Below are positions 7,723 through 15,594 of a DNA stretch of 36,788 nucleotides, piece after piece. Numbering within the stretch: the first letter of the stretch is position 1; each line of letters begins with the position of its first letter. This DNA is from Candidatus Uhrbacteria bacterium (GTDB lineage Bacteria; Patescibacteriota; Patescibacteriia; UBA9934), in contig JABHCP010000003.1 in the NCBI GenBank assembly GCA_018673485.1, forward strand, positions 1 to 36,788, read 5' to 3'. The notes under the pieces are model-generated. The model saw only the letters and a list, made by a program, of their open reading frames with translations, was not told the origin of the DNA and ran no database searches. Both the position numbers and the translations under genes were made by a program.

Positions 7723-7731
7723 TGATATAAT
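7723..7731 (+). promoter_or_regulatory. Extended -10 promoter of the DUF4012 gene
   Basis: TGATATAAT ends only 6 bases before the ATG, so transcription should begin at or next to the start codon (leaderless mRNA). The -35 region falls in REP copy C. Confidence 0.7.
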
Positions 7732-7737
7732 GATTTC

Positions 7738-9732
7738 ATGTCTAAAGGGTTAAATTTTTTACAAGAGCCTGATGCCTTGGGGGGTCCGGAGGTCGATACT
7801 GAGCCAATGATTTCCTATCAACCTCCAAAGCGGCCTTCAATCGTTAAGAAGGTCAGTGTTGGTGTTGTCGCGACCGTATTGATCATCGGGTGCTTGATTT
7901 TTTTAATTAGCGTCGGAAGGTTGGTGAGTGCCGGATTAACTGCAAAGAGTTCTCTTGAGTACGCTCAAGATTATGCATTAGAGTTTGATTTTGAAAATGC
8001 GCAAAAAGAAGTCCGTATTGCAGGTGAGGCACTCGAGACCGCCAGGAGCAGCCTTTGGTTTGCAAAACTTGCATACCCATTGCCATATGTTGGCGATCAA
8101 GCCGAGGCACTAGTTGTATTGGTCGACACCGGGGTGACACTCGTAGGAGTAATGGATGATTCTTTATCAATTGTGCAGGACGTTTATGCGTCGATGTTTG
8201 AGGTTCAAGAAGCATTAGGTGAAGTATCAGGGCTCGATAAAGAGTATACGTTCGAGACTCTGCCGAGCGATGTCCGTGTGCAAATGTTGCAGACCTTTAA
8301 GAATATCGCTCCTGATTTAGCGCAAGCAAGTGTTCAGTTAGAGATCGCGCAAGAGAAACTTTCAGTGTTAGAGGGGCAGGATTTATTTGGAGATATCGAT
8401 ATTGTAGTTGCGCAGTTGCAAGAGGTCCTACCGCAGATTTCATCTGCTGTGAATCTAATAACGCCATTTGCGCAGTCGATTGAGGAAATTGCTGGAGTTG
8501 ATCAGGATAGACAGTGGTTATTGATATTTTTAAACAATACAGAAATGCGTCCAGGTGGTGGGTTTATGGGCGTGTATGGTTTGTTGCAGGTCCGTGATGG
8601 TGAGATCATCGATATCAATACAGCAGACACATACTCTATCGATCGGTTAGCTGAGGGTGATGATTATGTTGTGGTGCCGCCATATCCGATTGAGGCGTAT
8701 CTAGGGCTTGATACGTGGTATTTCAGGGATGCAAACTGGTATCCTGACTTTGCCGAGTCCAGTAAGACCGCTGTACAGCTTTTAAGACAAGAATATGCGT
8801 ATTCAGGTCAGCCAGTGCCAGAGGTCCACGGTGTGATCGGATTCACACCAACGGTTATAGAGATGTTGCTTGAGGTCATAGGAGACGTTACAGTTGACGG
8901 TATTACTTTTACAAGTGAAACGTTCACAGAGACTTTGGAATACGATGTAGAGTACGGGTTTAAAGATCGAGGAGTTGCTTGGGATGATAGAAAAGCAATT
9001 ATTAATGATTTAGTTGATGAGTTGATAGGGAGTTTAATGAGCATCTCAGTTAGTGAGTTGCCGAATTTGGTTGATGCCTTTGCGGAGATGTTTATACAAA
9101 AACAGATTGCGCTTTATAGTTTTGACGCACAAACTCAGGTTGTATTTGAGGATGCTGCCTGGTCAGGCACGATTGATATTGATAATCATGATGATTTCCT
9201 GATCGTTGCTGACGCTAACATGGGTGCTCTAAAGACAGACCATGCGATGGAGAAAGAGATCGCATATTCGATTATTCCAAATGATGATGGGTATCTGGCA
9301 CAAGTTGATATCACGTATTACCACAATGGAGGATTTGATTGGCGTACAACAAGATACCAAAGCTATACCAGTATTTTGGCACCAATCGGTAGTGAGTTGA
9401 TATATACTTCTGGCGAGAGTGCCTCATCTTATGACGAGTTGGGAATGTCACGTTTTGGCAGTTATATTTCAATTGAGCCAGGTGAAATCGGTACGTTGTC
9501 GTTTACCTATCAATTACCAAGCTCTGTAGCGAGCTCAATAAATAGCGGATCTTACGATTTAGCAGTATTCAAGCAGATCGGTTCTAAACAGGCTACATTG
9601 ACTCTGGACCTGGATTTTGATAAAAATCTAAGAGCAGCACAGCCATCTGAGCTCGAAGATCAGTATGGTGACCAGACATATCACGTCGATGCACAGCTTA
9701 ATCGTGATTTGGAGTTTATTGTGCAGTTTTAG
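7738..9732 (+). CDS. DUF4012 domain membrane protein
   Basis: This is a single-pass membrane protein with a large exterior domain. A 36-residue cytoplasmic tail precedes one helix (residues 37-62, VSVGVVATVLIIGCLIFLIS). A helical region to about residue 250 follows, and then the DUF4012 core with its hallmark FLNNTEMRPGGGFMGVYG around residue 265. A beta-rich C-terminal part completes the 664 aa. The function of DUF4012 is not established; it is frequent in Patescibacteria and some Gram-positives, often near envelope-glycan genes, as here. The start follows its -10 by 6 bases and has no SD. I infer a role in the cell envelope. Confidence 0.8.
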   Translation: MSKGLNFLQEPDALGGPEVDTEPMISYQPPKRPSIVKKVSVGVVATVLIIGCLIFLISVGRLVSAGLTAKSSLEYAQDYALEFDFENAQKEVRIAGEALETARSSLWFAKLAYPLPYVGDQAEALVVLVDTGVTLVGVMDDSLSIVQDVYASMFEVQEALGEVSGLDKEYTFETLPSDVRVQMLQTFKNIAPDLAQASVQLEIAQEKLSVLEGQDLFGDIDIVVAQLQEVLPQISSAVNLITPFAQSIEEIAGVDQDRQWLLIFLNNTEMRPGGGFMGVYGLLQVRDGEIIDINTADTYSIDRLAEGDDYVVVPPYPIEAYLGLDTWYFRDANWYPDFAESSKTAVQLLRQEYAYSGQPVPEVHGVIGFTPTVIEMLLEVIGDVTVDGITFTSETFTETLEYDVEYGFKDRGVAWDDRKAIINDLVDELIGSLMSISVSELPNLVDAFAEMFIQKQIALYSFDAQTQVVFEDAAWSGTIDIDNHDDFLIVADANMGALKTDHAMEKEIAYSIIPNDDGYLAQVDITYYHNGGFDWRTTRYQSYTSILAPIGSELIYTSGESASSYDELGMSRFGSYISIEPGEIGTLSFTYQLPSSVASSINSGSYDLAVFKQIGSKQATLTLDLDFDKNLRAAQPSELEDQYGDQTYHVDAQLNRDLEFIVQF

Positions 9733-9914
9733 TTGCTATTGTGTCACCCCTGGCTACGACCAGGGGCCCATCGATAAATTGAGTTCGATAATTGATGCCA
9801 GGCGGAGCCTGGTCCGGCTTCGCCGGAGATCCTCAGCCTACCGGCAGGCAGGCGGCTCAGGGGCCGGGATGACAAGTTATTTAAATGGAGGGCAGGGGGT
9901 AGTTAATAACAGCT
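9733..9914. other. Intergenic region with GC-rich hairpin repeats
   Basis: It contains several inverted repeats: CCTGG-CTACGA-CCAGG, CCAGGCGGAGCCTGG, TCCGGCTTCGCCGGA and CCGGCAGGCAGG. It ends with GCCGGGATGACAAG. These match the type of mobile intergenic words common in Patescibacterial genomes. No gene or promoter for mreB could be recognised; transcription may read through from the DUF4012 gene. Confidence 0.5.
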
Positions 9915-10919
9915 ATGTTCGAAAAGAAAATTGGAATTGATTTGGGAACAACCACGGTTTTGGTCTATTTGCCAAAGCGTGGAATTATTATAAATGAACC
10001 CTCAGTTGTTGCCGTGTCCAAGGCTGACAGAAAGGTTTTGGCGGTTGGTAAGGAGGCCAAGGATATGCTTGGTCGCACGCCGGATACAATTGTTGCTCAA
10101 CGTCCACTCAAAGACGGAGTGATCGCTGACTACAAAACAACCGAGGCAATGCTGAGATATTTTATAAACAAATCACTCGGCGGCATGCGAATATTGCGTC
10201 CAGAGGTTATGATTGCGGTGCCTGGTGGAATTACGTCAACTGAGCGACGAGCAGTAATTGACGCGGCGCTCTCAGCTGGTGCCAAGGCGGCGTATATTAT
10301 TCGTCAGCCAATCGTGGCAGCAATCGGTGCGAGCATTCCTATTGGAAGTCCATCTGGCCATATGATTGTTGAGATCGGCGGCGGAACAACCGAGGTAGCG
10401 GTTATTTCGCTTGGTGGAGTCGTTGCGTCTGACTCTGTTCGTATTGGAGGTGTTAAGTTTGATCAGGCAATAATGGATCACATTAGAAAGAAGTATAACC
10501 TAGCAGTTGGCGAGCGAACAGCTGAAGAGATTAAGATTCGTGTTGGCTCAGCAATGTATTTAGAAGACAAATTGGAGATGGAGGTTAAGGGTCGAGACAT
10601 GATTACGGGGCTACCAAAGATAATGATCGTAACCTCGGATGATGTCACTGAAGCGATCCAATCGCTCTTAGAGGGGATCCTAGAGGCTGTTAAGGAGGTG
10701 CTGTATAAAACACCGCCTGAACTGTCAGCTGACGTGATGGACAAAGGGATCGTGATTTCGGGAGGAAGTGCGCAGTTGCGGAACTTCGATCGGTTGATCG
10801 CCGAGGCCACTGGTGTACCAACATATTTGGCAGAAGAGTCTCAGCTTTGCGTTGCCAAGGGAACTGGGATTGCACTGGACAACCTTGATGCTTATAAGCG
10901 AAGCGTGTTCACAGGATAG
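9915..10919 (+). CDS. mreB: Rod shape-determining protein MreB
   Basis: This is a bacterial actin that forms membrane-associated filaments and guides lateral wall synthesis. The actin-fold signatures are present: phosphate 1 GIDLGTTTVLVYL at residues 7-19, phosphate 2 VEIGGGTTEVAVI near 153, and the adenosine motif GIVISGGSAQL near 276. The length of 334 aa is typical. It is the first gene of a tight run with a GT4 glycosyltransferase (2-base gap) and a TrmB regulator. No mreC, mreD or rodA is next to it. No clear SD is seen before the ATG. Confidence 0.95.
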   Translation: MFEKKIGIDLGTTTVLVYLPKRGIIINEPSVVAVSKADRKVLAVGKEAKDMLGRTPDTIVAQRPLKDGVIADYKTTEAMLRYFINKSLGGMRILRPEVMIAVPGGITSTERRAVIDAALSAGAKAAYIIRQPIVAAIGASIPIGSPSGHMIVEIGGGTTEVAVISLGGVVASDSVRIGGVKFDQAIMDHIRKKYNLAVGERTAEEIKIRVGSAMYLEDKLEMEVKGRDMITGLPKIMIVTSDDVTEAIQSLLEGILEAVKEVLYKTPPELSADVMDKGIVISGGSAQLRNFDRLIAEATGVPTYLAEESQLCVAKGTGIALDNLDAYKRSVFTG

Positions 10920-10921
10920 GT

Positions 10922-12037
10922 ATGATTTACGGAATAGATGTAAATGCTCTTACGCGACCTAATCGAACTGGAGTGGAAAGGTATGTGTATGAGCTAATAA
11001 CAGAAATGATGAAAGCTCCGCTTATGGAGGGTGAGCGAGTTTTTTTGTATGCGTCTGCAAAGGTCGATGAGCTGGGAGTTTTGCCTGCTGGTTGGGAGTG
11101 GAGAATTATCAAGTTGCCTATACTTACAAAAGGCTGGACGCATTTAAGGTTGAGTTATGAGTTGCTAGCAACAAAACCTGATGTATTTTTTTCACCAGCG
11201 CACGAGATCCCATTGTTTGCAGGCCGAATAAAAATTGTGAACACCATTCATGACATAGCTTTTGTTCATGTGCCAAAGGTGTATACATTTTTTAATCGTA
11301 TGAGACAGCGATGGGCTGTGGCGCGATCTGTAAAGAAATCAGACAAGATTCTGACAGTTTCAGAGACCACGCGTGATGATTTGGGAAAGTTCTATCAGGT
11401 ACAAGTAGATCGAATGATTGTGACTCGACTGGGCATCAGACCTGAGGATTTTAGGGTTAGGGACGAGCAGATCGATCAAACTTTGAAGAAATATAACCTC
11501 AAAGCCCAGAACTACCTTATTACTGTTGGACGAGTTGAGAAGAAGAAGGGAATTAGCTTTTTAATCGATGTTTTCGAAAAGTTTAGACAATATCACCCAG
11601 ATTCAGATTTAAATCTTGTTTTGGCAGGAAAGATGGGGAATGGGCAGGAAGATATAATAAATAATATCGAAAGCTCAAAATTTAAAGATCAGATTCATGT
11701 TTTGGGGTTTGTACCTGAAGAAGATCTGGCGCCATTGATGATCGGATCGTTGGCGTATGTTTTTCCTTCGACCTATGAAGGATTCGGAATTCCAGCGCTT
11801 GAGGCGATGGCGGCCGGCACTCCTGTTATCGCATCAGACATTCCTGCATTGCGGGAAGTTTGCGGTGACGCTGCAATCATTCGATCAACGAACAGTGTCG
11901 ATGATTGGGTTGAGGCGATAGGGCAGATGCAAAATAGTGAGCTTCGATCACAGTTGGTTCAAAAGGGCACGCAGCGCTCCCGAATGTTTAATTGGAGCGA
12001 TACGGCACAGAAAACTTGGGAGGTTTTAAGGGGTTAG
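10922..12037 (+). CDS. Glycosyltransferase family 4
   Basis: A GT-B fold, retaining glycosyltransferase, probably acting on a lipid-linked or surface glycan. The N-terminal half starts with MIYGIDVNALTRPNRTGVERYVYEL, a glycine-rich acceptor loop. The C-terminal GT4 domain shows ITVGRVEKKKGISFLIDVF, VLAGK and the donor-binding E-x7-E motif (YEGFGIPALEAMAAGTPVI). The length of 371 aa is usual. The gap from mreB is 2 bases, with AGGATAGGT as a partial SD, so they are coupled. The link between a rod-shape gene and a glycosyltransferase suggests envelope assembly, but no substrate can be named. Confidence 0.9.
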   Translation: MIYGIDVNALTRPNRTGVERYVYELITEMMKAPLMEGERVFLYASAKVDELGVLPAGWEWRIIKLPILTKGWTHLRLSYELLATKPDVFFSPAHEIPLFAGRIKIVNTIHDIAFVHVPKVYTFFNRMRQRWAVARSVKKSDKILTVSETTRDDLGKFYQVQVDRMIVTRLGIRPEDFRVRDEQIDQTLKKYNLKAQNYLITVGRVEKKKGISFLIDVFEKFRQYHPDSDLNLVLAGKMGNGQEDIINNIESSKFKDQIHVLGFVPEEDLAPLMIGSLAYVFPSTYEGFGIPALEAMAAGTPVIASDIPALREVCGDAAIIRSTNSVDDWVEAIGQMQNSELRSQLVQKGTQRSRMFNWSDTAQKTWEVLRG

Positions 12038-12041
12038 GCTT

Positions 12042-12812
12042 ATGCGGGAGATAGTAACTGAATTAGTGCATTTAGGATTTTCAGAAAAAGAGGCCAGGGT
12101 TTACTTAGCTGCACTTGAGGTTGGAGTTTCAAGTGCACAGCAGATTGGTGAGAAGGCAGGAAACAATCGAGCGACCACTTATTCTGTTTTGAAGAGTTTG
12201 ATAAAAAAGGGATTGATCACATTGGTTAGTATCGATGGCTCGCAGAGCTTTCGTGCCGAGGCACCAGGCTCGATTATTAGATTGCTTGATCTGCAGCAAA
12301 AAGAGTTGGAAAAAAGAAAGCACAGAGCCCATCAAACAATTGAGCGCTTACAAGTCTTTCATAATACCGATGGCAGCAAACCAAGGATTCGCTACTTTGA
12401 GCGCGTTACAGGACTGCGAACCATGCAAGCTGAGTACGAGATGCTCGACGAGGACATTATTCAAATAGTGGGGCTCGATACACTTAGGCAGCTTTATGAT
12501 CCAGCTAATGATCAAGAGCACGCTAGGGAGCTAAAGCGTAAGGATCGTAAAGTAAAGACAATCATCGCAACGTCCCAAGACGTTTCACATTTAGATGAGT
12601 TGGATAATTTTGAATATGTCGTTGTTGACCCTGAGGTTTTGAACATAAAAGGGGAGATGACTGTGTGCGGGGACAGGGTTGTGATGTTTTCTTATTCCTC
12701 GACCATAATAGCGGTTGAGGTGCAGTCAAAGGAGATTGCGCAGACTGCAAGGGTGACGCTGGAGTTGGCGTGGAATGAGGCGGTTAGGCTTTCAAGGATA
12801 GGGCAAGAGTAA
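12042..12812 (+). CDS. TrmB-family transcriptional regulator
   Basis: The N-terminal winged helix-turn-helix (residues 1-75: LVHLGFSEKEARVYLAALEVG, NNRATTYSVLKSLIKKGLI) is typical of TrmB proteins, which in archaea bind sugars and control sugar genes. A coiled helix follows (residues 86-110) and then a PLD-like/TrmB C-terminal domain of about 140 residues. The length of 256 aa fits. AAGGGG lies some 10 bases before the ATG. It is the last gene in the mreB run, so it may control this operon or glycan genes elsewhere. The ligand is unknown. Confidence 0.85.
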   Translation: MREIVTELVHLGFSEKEARVYLAALEVGVSSAQQIGEKAGNNRATTYSVLKSLIKKGLITLVSIDGSQSFRAEAPGSIIRLLDLQQKELEKRKHRAHQTIERLQVFHNTDGSKPRIRYFERVTGLRTMQAEYEMLDEDIIQIVGLDTLRQLYDPANDQEHARELKRKDRKVKTIIATSQDVSHLDELDNFEYVVVDPEVLNIKGEMTVCGDRVVMFSYSSTIIAVEVQSKEIAQTARVTLELAWNEAVRLSRIGQE

Positions 12813-13135
12813 TACACCTGGGGTGTTTCACCCCCAGACCCCTGACCCGATTTCTTTGTTGGCTCAAAGAAACCGGGGAAAGAAAGAGCCCTTTTCAGAG
12901 TGGTCCCACGGCCGCAAAGAATGCCGCAGCCTGCAGCCAATTTTTCATTTGTATATTCTATGTGCTCTTGGTTGGTGCCGGATCACAAGGCCCGACGCCG
13001 TCATATAACGTTGAGTAACAGCACGTACTCAAGATTGGATAGTAAAAATTGGCGGGGGACCTGCGGTTAGATTTAAAAAAAATAAAACACCAGTCATACC
13101 CCCCTTTTTCGTCATCCAGAGCGAGCGGAGCGCCT

Positions 13136-13151
13136 TGCCTGCCGGCAGGCA
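13136..13151. repeat. TGCCTGCCGGCAGGCA palindrome (dispersed intergenic type)
   Basis: A perfect 16-bp palindrome that I recognise as a frequent intergenic word in Patescibacterial genomes. A degenerate relative (CCGGCAGGCAGG) is present near 9841. Confidence 0.7.
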
Positions 13152-13183
13152 GGAGTCGAAGGATCTATTAAAGCTGATAACAA

Positions 13184-13214
13184 AACACCACCGAGTTGAT
13201 CGGTGGTGTTTTTT
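13184..13214. terminator. Bidirectional terminator
   Basis: AACACCACCG and CGGTGGTGTT form a 10-bp stem with a 7-base loop. A T-run follows on the plus strand and TTTTGTT on the minus strand. Confidence 0.8.
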
Positions 13215-13251
13215 GCACTATGCACAAATTGCTTTGTGCGCACTGCGTGTC

Positions 13252-13284
13252 GGTAGGGCTCAGCGTTGAATGCTGGGCCCTACC
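13252..13284 (-). terminator. Hairpin downstream of the 13309 gene
   Basis: GGTAGGGC-CAGC pairs with GCTG-GCCCTACC with small mismatches. It lacks a T-run, so it may be a 3'-end stabiliser, with the hairpin at 13184 doing the terminating. Confidence 0.5.
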
Positions 13285-13308
13285 TGAGTAAGTAGGAGGG
13301 GACGTGGC

Positions 13309-13950
13309 CTAGGCCGAGGCCTCGGCGAAGTTGTCGTCGTTGTTGGCCATGGCCTGCAGGCAAGCCTGGCGCTTGCACGGCGGCATGCTCCAGGTGGGGT
13401 ACCGATTCCACTGCCGGCCCAGGCGGTTGCGCTCTCCGCCCTGGCGCGCACGGAGGATCTCCTTGCGCTCAGCCTCGGTGTAGACGTGACCCGAGTCACT
13501 GCTGCGGTAGGCGTGGACGGGGATCTGGATTTTGAGGGACGGCGTGATGAGCTCGAGTTCCGGGCGCTCTTCGACCCCCATGGGGACCCCCATGTCCTCG
13601 TCGTCGTAGAGGTCGCCGTAGCTGTCGTTCTGCTCCTCGTTGCCCTCGTCTGCGAACAGCGAGTCGAGGAACATACCCTCGTCGCTGCCGTAGAAGCCGG
13701 ACATCTCGACGACCCGGTCTTCGAAGCTCGCGGCGTACTCGTCGCCGTCGTCGAAGTCGCAGTCCATGTCGGGGCAGAAGGCGCCGACGATGGCTACGCC
13801 ATCCTCGTTGGCGACGAACATGCCGTCCTTGCGGGTCGGGGTGGTCTTGCTGTCCTTGACGAACAGTTCGAGCTCCCGGTTGCGCAACTTCGCGATCTCG
13901 TGCTGGCGCTTCCGCTCTGCCACGATGTCCATGAACATTGTCTGTGCCAT
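13309..13950 (-). CDS. GC-rich protein of unknown function (213 aa)
   Basis: I do not recognise this protein. The ORF-track ATG at 14070 is rejected in favour of the ATG at 13950, which has GAGGAG 8 bases upstream and reads MAQTMFMDIVAERKRQ. The protein is hydrophilic. It has a basic N-terminal helix, a central very acidic stretch (CDFDDGDEYAASFEDRV; YGDLYDDEDMG) and a basic C-terminal third (ERKEILRARQGGERNRLGRQ). Three to four Cys are spread without a clear metal motif. No signal peptide or membrane helix is seen. No good promoter was found. Base composition is far above the AT-rich neighbours. The long plus-strand ORFs over it are shadows. Confidence 0.7.
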   Translation of the reverse strand: MAQTMFMDIVAERKRQHEIAKLRNRELELFVKDSKTTPTRKDGMFVANEDGVAIVGAFCPDMDCDFDDGDEYAASFEDRVVEMSGFYGSDEGMFLDSLFADEGNEEQNDSYGDLYDDEDMGVPMGVEERPELELITPSLKIQIPVHAYRSSDSGHVYTEAERKEILRARQGGERNRLGRQWNRYPTWSMPPCKRQACLQAMANNDDNFAEASA

Positions 13951-14228
13951 ATCCGAATCTCCTCGGGTTGGCGTTGGTGGAAAGGGTGCTCCGGGATGGA
14001 GCTTTGCTTGAAATGTGTGGTTGCCCACAACAAACTGGAGGTAATGTGGTGCTCTGCCTAGGCAGAACATGTGGAGCAGTGACTTCCGAAGAAATATGCT
14101 CCGAGGAACCTCTGGCGTGTACTAGGAGTTAGCCGAGGCCAAGTCTTAGAACTTGAGGTTCCAATCCCCCTGAATAGTTGTTGATTTCAGAAGAAATTCA
14201 TCAACCTCCAGATTGTTGTGAAAAACGT

Positions 14229-14310
14229 GGCAGACGTCAGAACCCAGACGTCAGAACCCAGTCAAAAATCTTGACTGACGTCTGAAGTCTGACCTCTGTA
14301 GTCTGTTACA
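14229..14310. repeat. GACGTCAGAACCCA-type word repeats
   Basis: GACGTCAGAACCCA occurs twice in a row, followed by inverted copies (TGACGTCTGAAGTCTGA). The reverse-complement form TCTGGGTTCTGACGTCTGGG is present at 15541-15560 upstream of holB. Confidence 0.7.
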
Positions 14311-14395
14311 GGCCACTCAGAGCTCGCAACCTTTGACTTTAAGCTTTAAACTTTTACCTTTAAGCTTTCCAATTCCTGTTACATTCTCTGCGTGG

Positions 14396-14448
14396 CCCAC
14401 ATGCAAACGATCGGAGTAATCTCGACGATCATATTGTTTGCATGTGGG
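14396..14448 (-). terminator. Large hairpin downstream of the 14467 gene
   Basis: CCCACATGCAAAC and GTTTGCATGTGGG form a perfect 13-bp stem; inside it GAG-TAAT-CTC can form a second stem. There is no T-run, so this is a 3'-end structure and possibly a terminator. Confidence 0.55.
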
Positions 14449-14466
14449 ACGTTACGTACGTGGGTC

Positions 14467-15201
14467 CTAGTTGGGCTGCTGGGCGATCTCGCCGAGCCTG
14501 GCTGTGAGGCCACCCGTGGCTTGCGCTACCTGTCGGCCAGCCCGCGGGCGCCAGTTCAGGTCCTCAGCCTTTCCGCCGGCCTTGATGGTCAGCGGTACCG
14601 CGTACTTCTTGGTGATGCTGGTCAGGGTGCGTCGGGGGATGGCACCCATAGCGACGAGCTTGTCACCGACCTCAGCGTAGCTGCGCCGGGCGCCGCGGCT
14701 GGTGCTCTTGGCAATGTGGTACAGAACGCGGCTAGCCGCGACCGTATCGCTCGACAGCCGGATTTCTCCGGAAGCCTTGTCGAGCTCGTAGCGGTACGGG
14801 CACTGGCCGTCGGACTTCCAGCCTTCGCTGGTCCGGTAGCGCCGGTAGAGCCGAGCCTCGTACGCAGCGTCGAGCACAGCACGCGCGGCCTGACTCTGCT
14901 TGTACAGGAACACGGCCACATCGTACGCCCCCTTTTCGGCGAGCGCAGCCTTGTTGTTCGCGAGCATCCAGCGAAGCTGGATCTGCTCGACGGCCGCCCG
15001 CGCGACTTCGATGATCTCGATCGCCTCTTGCGCGATCGCGTCGTCGTCGCTGGTGAGGCGCGCGATGCTGATCATCTTGGCGCGCAACATCCCCTCGGCC
15101 TCGGACAGCGGGAACTCCTTGGCCTTGTTCTGGCCACGGAAGATGTACAGGCCGGGACCCGTGTTCCGACGTTCTTGGTTCTGGGTGGTCTTTTCAGCCA
15201 T
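14467..15201 (-). CDS. GC-rich protein of unknown function (244 aa)
   Basis: I do not recognise this protein. Two ATGs are possible; the inner one at 15201 (MAEKTTQNQERR) is preferred because GGAGG lies 5 bases upstream, within the outer start. The N-terminal 30 residues are polar. Residues 35-130 are Ala-rich and helical (EAIEIIEVARAAVEQIQLRWMLA), and the C-terminal part is basic (SITKKYAVPLTIKAGGKAEDL). No signal peptide or helix spans the membrane, so it is probably cytoplasmic. It has its own consensus-like promoter and a 140-base structured leader. Codon use is GC-rich (43 of 60 bases in one line). The overlapping plus-strand ORF 14392-15219 is a shadow. Confidence 0.72.
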   Translation of the reverse strand: MAEKTTQNQERRNTGPGLYIFRGQNKAKEFPLSEAEGMLRAKMISIARLTSDDDAIAQEAIEIIEVARAAVEQIQLRWMLANNKAALAEKGAYDVAVFLYKQSQAARAVLDAAYEARLYRRYRTSEGWKSDGQCPYRYELDKASGEIRLSSDTVAASRVLYHIAKSTSRGARRSYAEVGDKLVAMGAIPRRTLTSITKKYAVPLTIKAGGKAEDLNWRPRAGRQVAQATGGLTARLGEIAQQPN

Positions 15202-15218
15202 GACGGCCTCCATGTGTG

Positions 15219-15249
15219 ACCCGACCCTTTTGGGGTCATAGGGTCGGGT
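15219..15249 (-). promoter_or_regulatory. Leader hairpin next to the SD of the 14467 gene
   Basis: ACCCGACCC and GGGTCGGGT form a 9-bp GC-rich stem with a 13-base loop. Its end lies 8 bases before the GGAGG, so the fold could influence ribosome access. Confidence 0.5.
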
Positions 15250-15340
15250 TGTGAACGTGTGCCCAGTTGGACTTCATCGTAAAAAGAATTGCATCGAAAT
15301 CGCACTTTTTTAGGCAGTGTTTGCCAAATGCGAACGTTGA

Positions 15341-15369
15341 AATATAACATAAAATGGGGGTTTTGTCAA
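15341..15369 (-). promoter_or_regulatory. Consensus-like promoter of the 14467 gene
   Basis: On the minus strand TTGACA, a 17-base spacer (AAA then ATTTTATGT at its end) and TATATT. The design matches the promoters at 25517, 29520, 30150, 32048 and 32632. Confidence 0.85.
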
Positions 15370-15594
15370 GGCCAGAGGCCCTTTTTGAGGCCAACATTAG
15401 TAAAGTAATTTGTAAAGCGATAGGTTGAATAGAAGAAAATATAATAATGGCAACCCCCTGTCGTCCCCCTTGCCCCTTCGACTTCGCTCAGGGCACCCTG
15501 AGTTATATCGATAGGTGGGAAGGGGGACATGAGAGTTTAGTCTGGGTTCTGACGTCTGGGTTCTGAATTCTGCCTTTTGTGCTACAATACCCCC
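15370..15594. other. Intergenic region upstream of holB
   Basis: It contains GGCC-rich inverted repeats, a Patescibacterial-type word (CCCCTTCGACTTCGCTCAGG, then GAGTT), and the TCTGGGTTCTGACGTCTGGG words near 15541. The holB -10 (TGCTACAAT, 15580-15588) lies 6 bases before its ATG. No other gene is seen. Confidence 0.55.

Larger units (their letters stand above)
12813..13308. other. Intergenic region with repeats and several hairpins, no gene seen
   Basis: It starts with a hairpin (CTGGGG/CCCCAG, near 12819-12837) after trmB, then a TTTCTTTG/CAAAGAAA inverted repeat. Near 13111-13166 lies a common mobile-type word (GTCATCCAGAGCGAGCGGAG, then TGCCTGCCGGCAGGCA, then GAAGGATCT). The final 130 bases hold a bidirectional terminator and two further hairpins. 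No ORF with a credible start was found. Confidence 0.55.
13951..14466. other. Region between two GC-rich genes: word repeats, no gene seen
   Basis: It would hold the leader of the 13309 gene, but no canonical promoter could be recognised. At 14226-14310 there are near-tandem words of the type GACGTCAGAACCCA, repeated and inverted, and related to a copy at 15541-15566. AAGCTTTAAACTTTTACCTT lies at 14341. A hairpin closes the region at 14396. Confidence 0.5.

Noticed and set aside
9733-9914. Small GC-rich gene before mreB (ORF 9665-9940)
   Set aside because: The frame starts inside the DUF4012 gene and runs through intergenic hairpin repeats with no start signal; the peptide is repeat-derived.
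13486-14061. 191-aa plus-strand ORF over the 13309 gene
   Set aside because: It is antisense to a gene with a clear SD. Long open frames opposite GC-rich genes are expected, and this one has no SD or promoter.
13309-15213. GC-rich island as contamination or assembly chimera
   Set aside because: GC-rich genes recur at many points, each bounded by AT-rich sequence, and their promoters share spacer sequence with one in front of an AT-rich gene. A chimera would not give this pattern.
14392-15219. 275-aa plus-strand ORF over the 14467 gene
   Set aside because: It starts within a hairpin with no promoter or SD. The minus-strand gene has a consensus-like promoter, leader and GGAGG.
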